A DNA stretch of 6,135 nt from contig JAHFAB010000128.1 in NCBI GenBank assembly GCA_023250795.1, forward strand, positions 1 through 6,135. Direction: 5' to 3'. Under the pieces are notes generated by a model. The model did not search any database and was not told the DNA's origin. It saw only the letters and a list, made by a program, of their open reading frames with translations. Below are positions 4,209 through 6,135 of the stretch, in pieces. This DNA is from Bacteriovoracaceae bacterium (lineage in GTDB: Bacteria > Bdellovibrionota > UBA1018). The translations under genes were made by a program, and so were the position numbers. Numbering within the stretch: the stretch's first letter is position 1; every line of letters starts with the position of its first letter.

Positions 4209-5740
4209 TAATACCCCAGCTTCCCACGGCTCAAAGCCCGTGCCGTTTGATTGAGAGTAAGTATCATTAATATCAGTAAAATGGAAAGTGCCCCAGCTGA
4301 GGCTTGGTCAGAGTAATCTTGGAGGTCAAATAAAACAGTCCCAATGGAGCGAAATGAGGGACTGGTTAAAAAAACAGACATGGTGAGCTCTCCCAAAATC
4401 GGGATTAAGACCAGAAAAAAACTCCCTAAGCAATCTGATTTTAGAATCGGTAATATAATTTTTATCCATATTTTCAGTGTACTCGCTCCAGAAATCCTTG
4501 CCGCCTCAATGAGAGACTGGGAAAGGTTCATGTAACCTGTTCGAATAGACTGAAAGGCTAGATTGAAGTGTTTTAGAATATAAGCCAGTACAACGATCCA
4601 GGGAGTGTTGTAAAGATTGAGCCACGAAGACCCTGAAAATAAAACTATCAACCCAATGGCTATGATCGCTCCGGGTGTCACAACGGGGATCCCAAAAATC
4701 CACTCAACGGTTCTTAGAAGTCTTGGAGATTTAGAAAAGAGGATCAAAGTCAAAACACAGAGGACTAAAATCAAAAGAGCACTAGCGCCTCCATAAAGTA
4801 GGCTTCCTTTGAGTGCGTCTCGTGTTTCAGAAAGTTCGAATAAAACATAAGAGTAAGAGTGCAGAGATGCATCCCGCAAGCATGAAAGACCAGCCTGCTG
4901 GAGGCAACCAGGTTTGACGAGAGTAGAAACGAAAAGAGTCGTCAGAGGAATCACCCAAAATACCGCTTGACTCATTACAAAAATAATTTGGAAAAAAATA
5001 AAAGAAGAGCCTGAGAGTTCGAGCTCATTCTTCCGAGACGATTTTCCGCTGAGAGTGATGTATCGCTTTTCATTTCTTTGCGTCAAAGCGTTTAATATCA
5101 GTGACGGTACAGCTAGGAAAAACAAAACCAGTGAAATCCAAGCCGCCTGAGAAAGCCCAGTCGCTCCTCCTAATGAGACGCTTTGATAGATTTTATAAGT
5201 GAGAGGATAGACTTTTTCTGGTGCGCCAATCCAAGCTGGGATAGCAAAGGCTGAGATGTTTAGAGCGAAGCAAAGACCAAAGGCACTGAGCAGAGTCGGT
5301 TTGAGTAAGGGGAGTTCTATTTTCCAGATCAGCTCAAAAGTGTTCGCTCCCGATAAGACAGCCGCCTCTCTAAGAGAACTGTCGAGGCGTTCAAATTTAT
5401 TTTCCAGCATCAAAAATGCCACAGGCAAATGGACTATGCCAAAGAGAAGGATCATGCCTGACATTCCATAGAGAGAAAAGGGGAGAGGGAGCCATGCATT
5501 GAGCAGTCCAGTCGTGGGGTTCCAGGTGAGAACATAGGCAATGGCTAAGACAAAGTTAGGGATGAGATAAGGGAGTAGGAGTAAGAGTCTTTGAGTTCTT
5601 TTGAGTCTCCATTGAAAAAGAGCGAATCGTCTTGCAAAATAAGTTCCAAGGCTCACTGCAAAAAAACTTCCCAAGAGTCCAGTAATGGCTGTGATTTCTA
5701 GAGACTTGATAAACGAATGGCTCTGAAAATATTCCCCCAT
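4208..5740 (-). CDS. fbpB: ABC importer permease with two fused transmembrane domains (FbpB-like)
   Basis: This 510-residue membrane protein contains two binding-protein-dependent permease domains, each with an EAA loop that docks the ATPase: EAAVLSGANTFELIWKIELP (125-144) and EAARISGASTLKIWIKIILP (412-431). Many hydrophobic segments are visible, for example around 13-35, 50-72, 91-113, 150-171, 200-218, 247-272, 315-335, 346-370, 380-395, 436-458 and 482-497. A length of 500-560 residues with two fused halves is characteristic of Fe(3+) permeases of the FbpB/SfuB/AfuB group; thiamine (ThiP) and some phosphonate importers share the design. A probable periplasmic loop after the sixth segment carries two cysteines (C279 and C287) that might form a disulfide. 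The ATG lies 6 bases after the binding-protein gene stop, and the ATPase gene overlaps the end, so the three form one operon. No strong ribosome-binding site is seen at the start, which suggests coupling. Confidence 0.88.
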   Translation of the reverse strand: MGEYFQSHSFIKSLEITAITGLLGSFFAVSLGTYFARRFALFQWRLKRTQRLLLLLPYLIPNFVLAIAYVLTWNPTTGLLNAWLPLPFSLYGMSGMILLFGIVHLPVAFLMLENKFERLDSSLREAAVLSGANTFELIWKIELPLLKPTLLSAFGLCFALNISAFAIPAWIGAPEKVYPLTYKIYQSVSLGGATGLSQAAWISLVLFFLAVPSLILNALTQRNEKRYITLSGKSSRKNELELSGSSFIFFQIIFVMSQAVFWVIPLTTLFVSTLVKPGCLQQAGLSCLRDASLHSYSYVLFELSETRDALKGSLLYGGASALLILVLCVLTLILFSKSPRLLRTVEWIFGIPVVTPGAIIAIGLIVLFSGSSWLNLYNTPWIVVLAYILKHFNLAFQSIRTGYMNLSQSLIEAARISGASTLKIWIKIILPILKSDCLGSFFLVLIPILGELTMSVFLTSPSFRSIGTVLFDLQDYSDQASAGALSILLILMILTLNQTARALSRGKLGY

Positions 5741-5746
5741 AAAAAG

Positions 5747-6135
5747 CTATTCTAAAATCATTTCAGAAAATTTCTTCTTGATGGTTTGAGTTTCCGCTCC
5801 TACTTGCTCAATAAACTGAGCAGTCCAAGGTGTGTGCGCCCGAGTGACTTCAGAAAAGTTTTCCGCTCCCTCTGGTGGTTGGATATCTTTGCGTACACTG
5901 TACATATAACCGTTGAGCAAAAGTTTTTGTCCATCGGGGCTTAATATGAAATCTGCAAAGAGTGCTGCGGATTCTTGATTTTGGGCATGGTTCAAAATCA
6001 CTTGAACGCTCGGGATGAGCACTCCCCCGTCACTTGGATAGATGATCTCGATGGGACTTCCTCTTTTCCGAGCAGCCAGTGCATTTTCAAGAAGTGCAAT
6101 CCCTAGTTTTTTTTCTCCGGACTCAACTTTTTGAA
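5747..6135 (-). CDS. fbpA: Periplasmic substrate-binding protein of the ABC importer, C-terminal part (FbpA-like)
   Basis: The frame is open from the window's right edge to TAG at 5749-5747, giving the last 128 residues; the start and signal peptide lie outside. A GTG at 6022 is in frame but internal, because recognisable family sequence continues upstream of it. Visible landmarks are KLGIALLENALAARKRG, IEIIYPSDGGVLIPS, then NQESAALFADFILSPDGQKL and a final helix ending KKKFSEMIL. The 'YP.DG..L.P....I...A.N.E.A..F.DF.LS..GQ' pattern is typical of the Fe(3+)-type solute-binding proteins (FbpA/AfuA/IdiA group) and of close relatives binding thiamine or phosphonates. The metal-binding tyrosine pair of true FbpA would lie near or beyond the window edge, so iron is a reasonable but unproven substrate. 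As the first of the three visible operon genes it feeds the permease 6 bases downstream. The promoter and any Fur box would be right of the window. Confidence 0.82.
   Translation of the reverse strand, partial: QKVESGEKKLGIALLENALAARKRGSPIEIIYPSDGGVLIPSVQVILNHAQNQESAALFADFILSPDGQKLLLNGYMYSVRKDIQPPEGAENFSEVTRAHTPWTAQFIEQVGAETQTIKKKFSEMILE

Noticed and set aside
4344..5471. Several short open frames on both strands within the permease gene
   Set aside because: They are antisense or out-of-frame shadows of a continuous, well-recognised two-domain permease.
5747..6022. Stand-alone small gene starting at GTG 6022
   Set aside because: The frame stays open to the window edge, and the upstream residues (KLGIALLENAL, IEIIYPSDGG) belong to the same solute-binding domain, so this is only the tail of a larger gene.

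Overview
The window looks like a moderately AT-rich chromosomal segment of a Gram-negative bacterium. It carries a PiT-type phosphate permease and a periplasmic-binding-protein ABC importer with a fused double permease of the FbpB type. The sequence alone does not fix the species; a proteobacterium or a bdellovibrio-like lineage would fit, but that is only an impression.

Layout. Positions 1-171 hold the 3' end of a phosphate transporter gene. Positions 172-3352 form a compact toxin-antitoxin (TA) island with almost no other content: (a) a ribbon-helix-helix-like antitoxin and a MazF/PemK toxin on the + strand, behind an AT-rich double-palindrome promoter; (b) an AbiE-type pair on the - strand, with the AbiEii nucleotidyltransferase first and the AbiEi winged-helix partner second, behind a perfect 17-bp inverted repeat; (c) a truncated HI0074-like (HEPN/MNT 'nucleotidyltransferase substrate-binding') gene on the + strand that has lost its C-terminus and its partner; (d) a BrnT-BrnA toxin-antitoxin pair on the + strand behind a short palindrome. 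Positions 3378-6135 (- strand) hold a tightly packed ABC importer operon transcribed in the order binding protein, permease, ATPase. Its first gene runs off the right edge of the window.

How the genes work together. The importer genes form a classic Fe(3+)/small-anion-type uptake operon: periplasmic binding protein, one polypeptide with two permease domains, and one ATPase. The TA genes fill the space between two conserved transport loci and read as an accumulation point for TA modules. Each of the three complete modules has an inverted repeat just before its first gene, consistent with autoregulation by the antitoxin. The most interesting points are the toxin-first order of the AbiE pair, its large inverted repeat with a TATAAT box in each arm on opposite strands, the HI0074 remnant cut off just before the expected HEPN Rx4H motif, and a MazF promoter whose predicted start lies at the antitoxin ATG. 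I see no rRNA, tRNA, CRISPR array, transposase or integrase. No gene-free stretch exceeds 300 bases.
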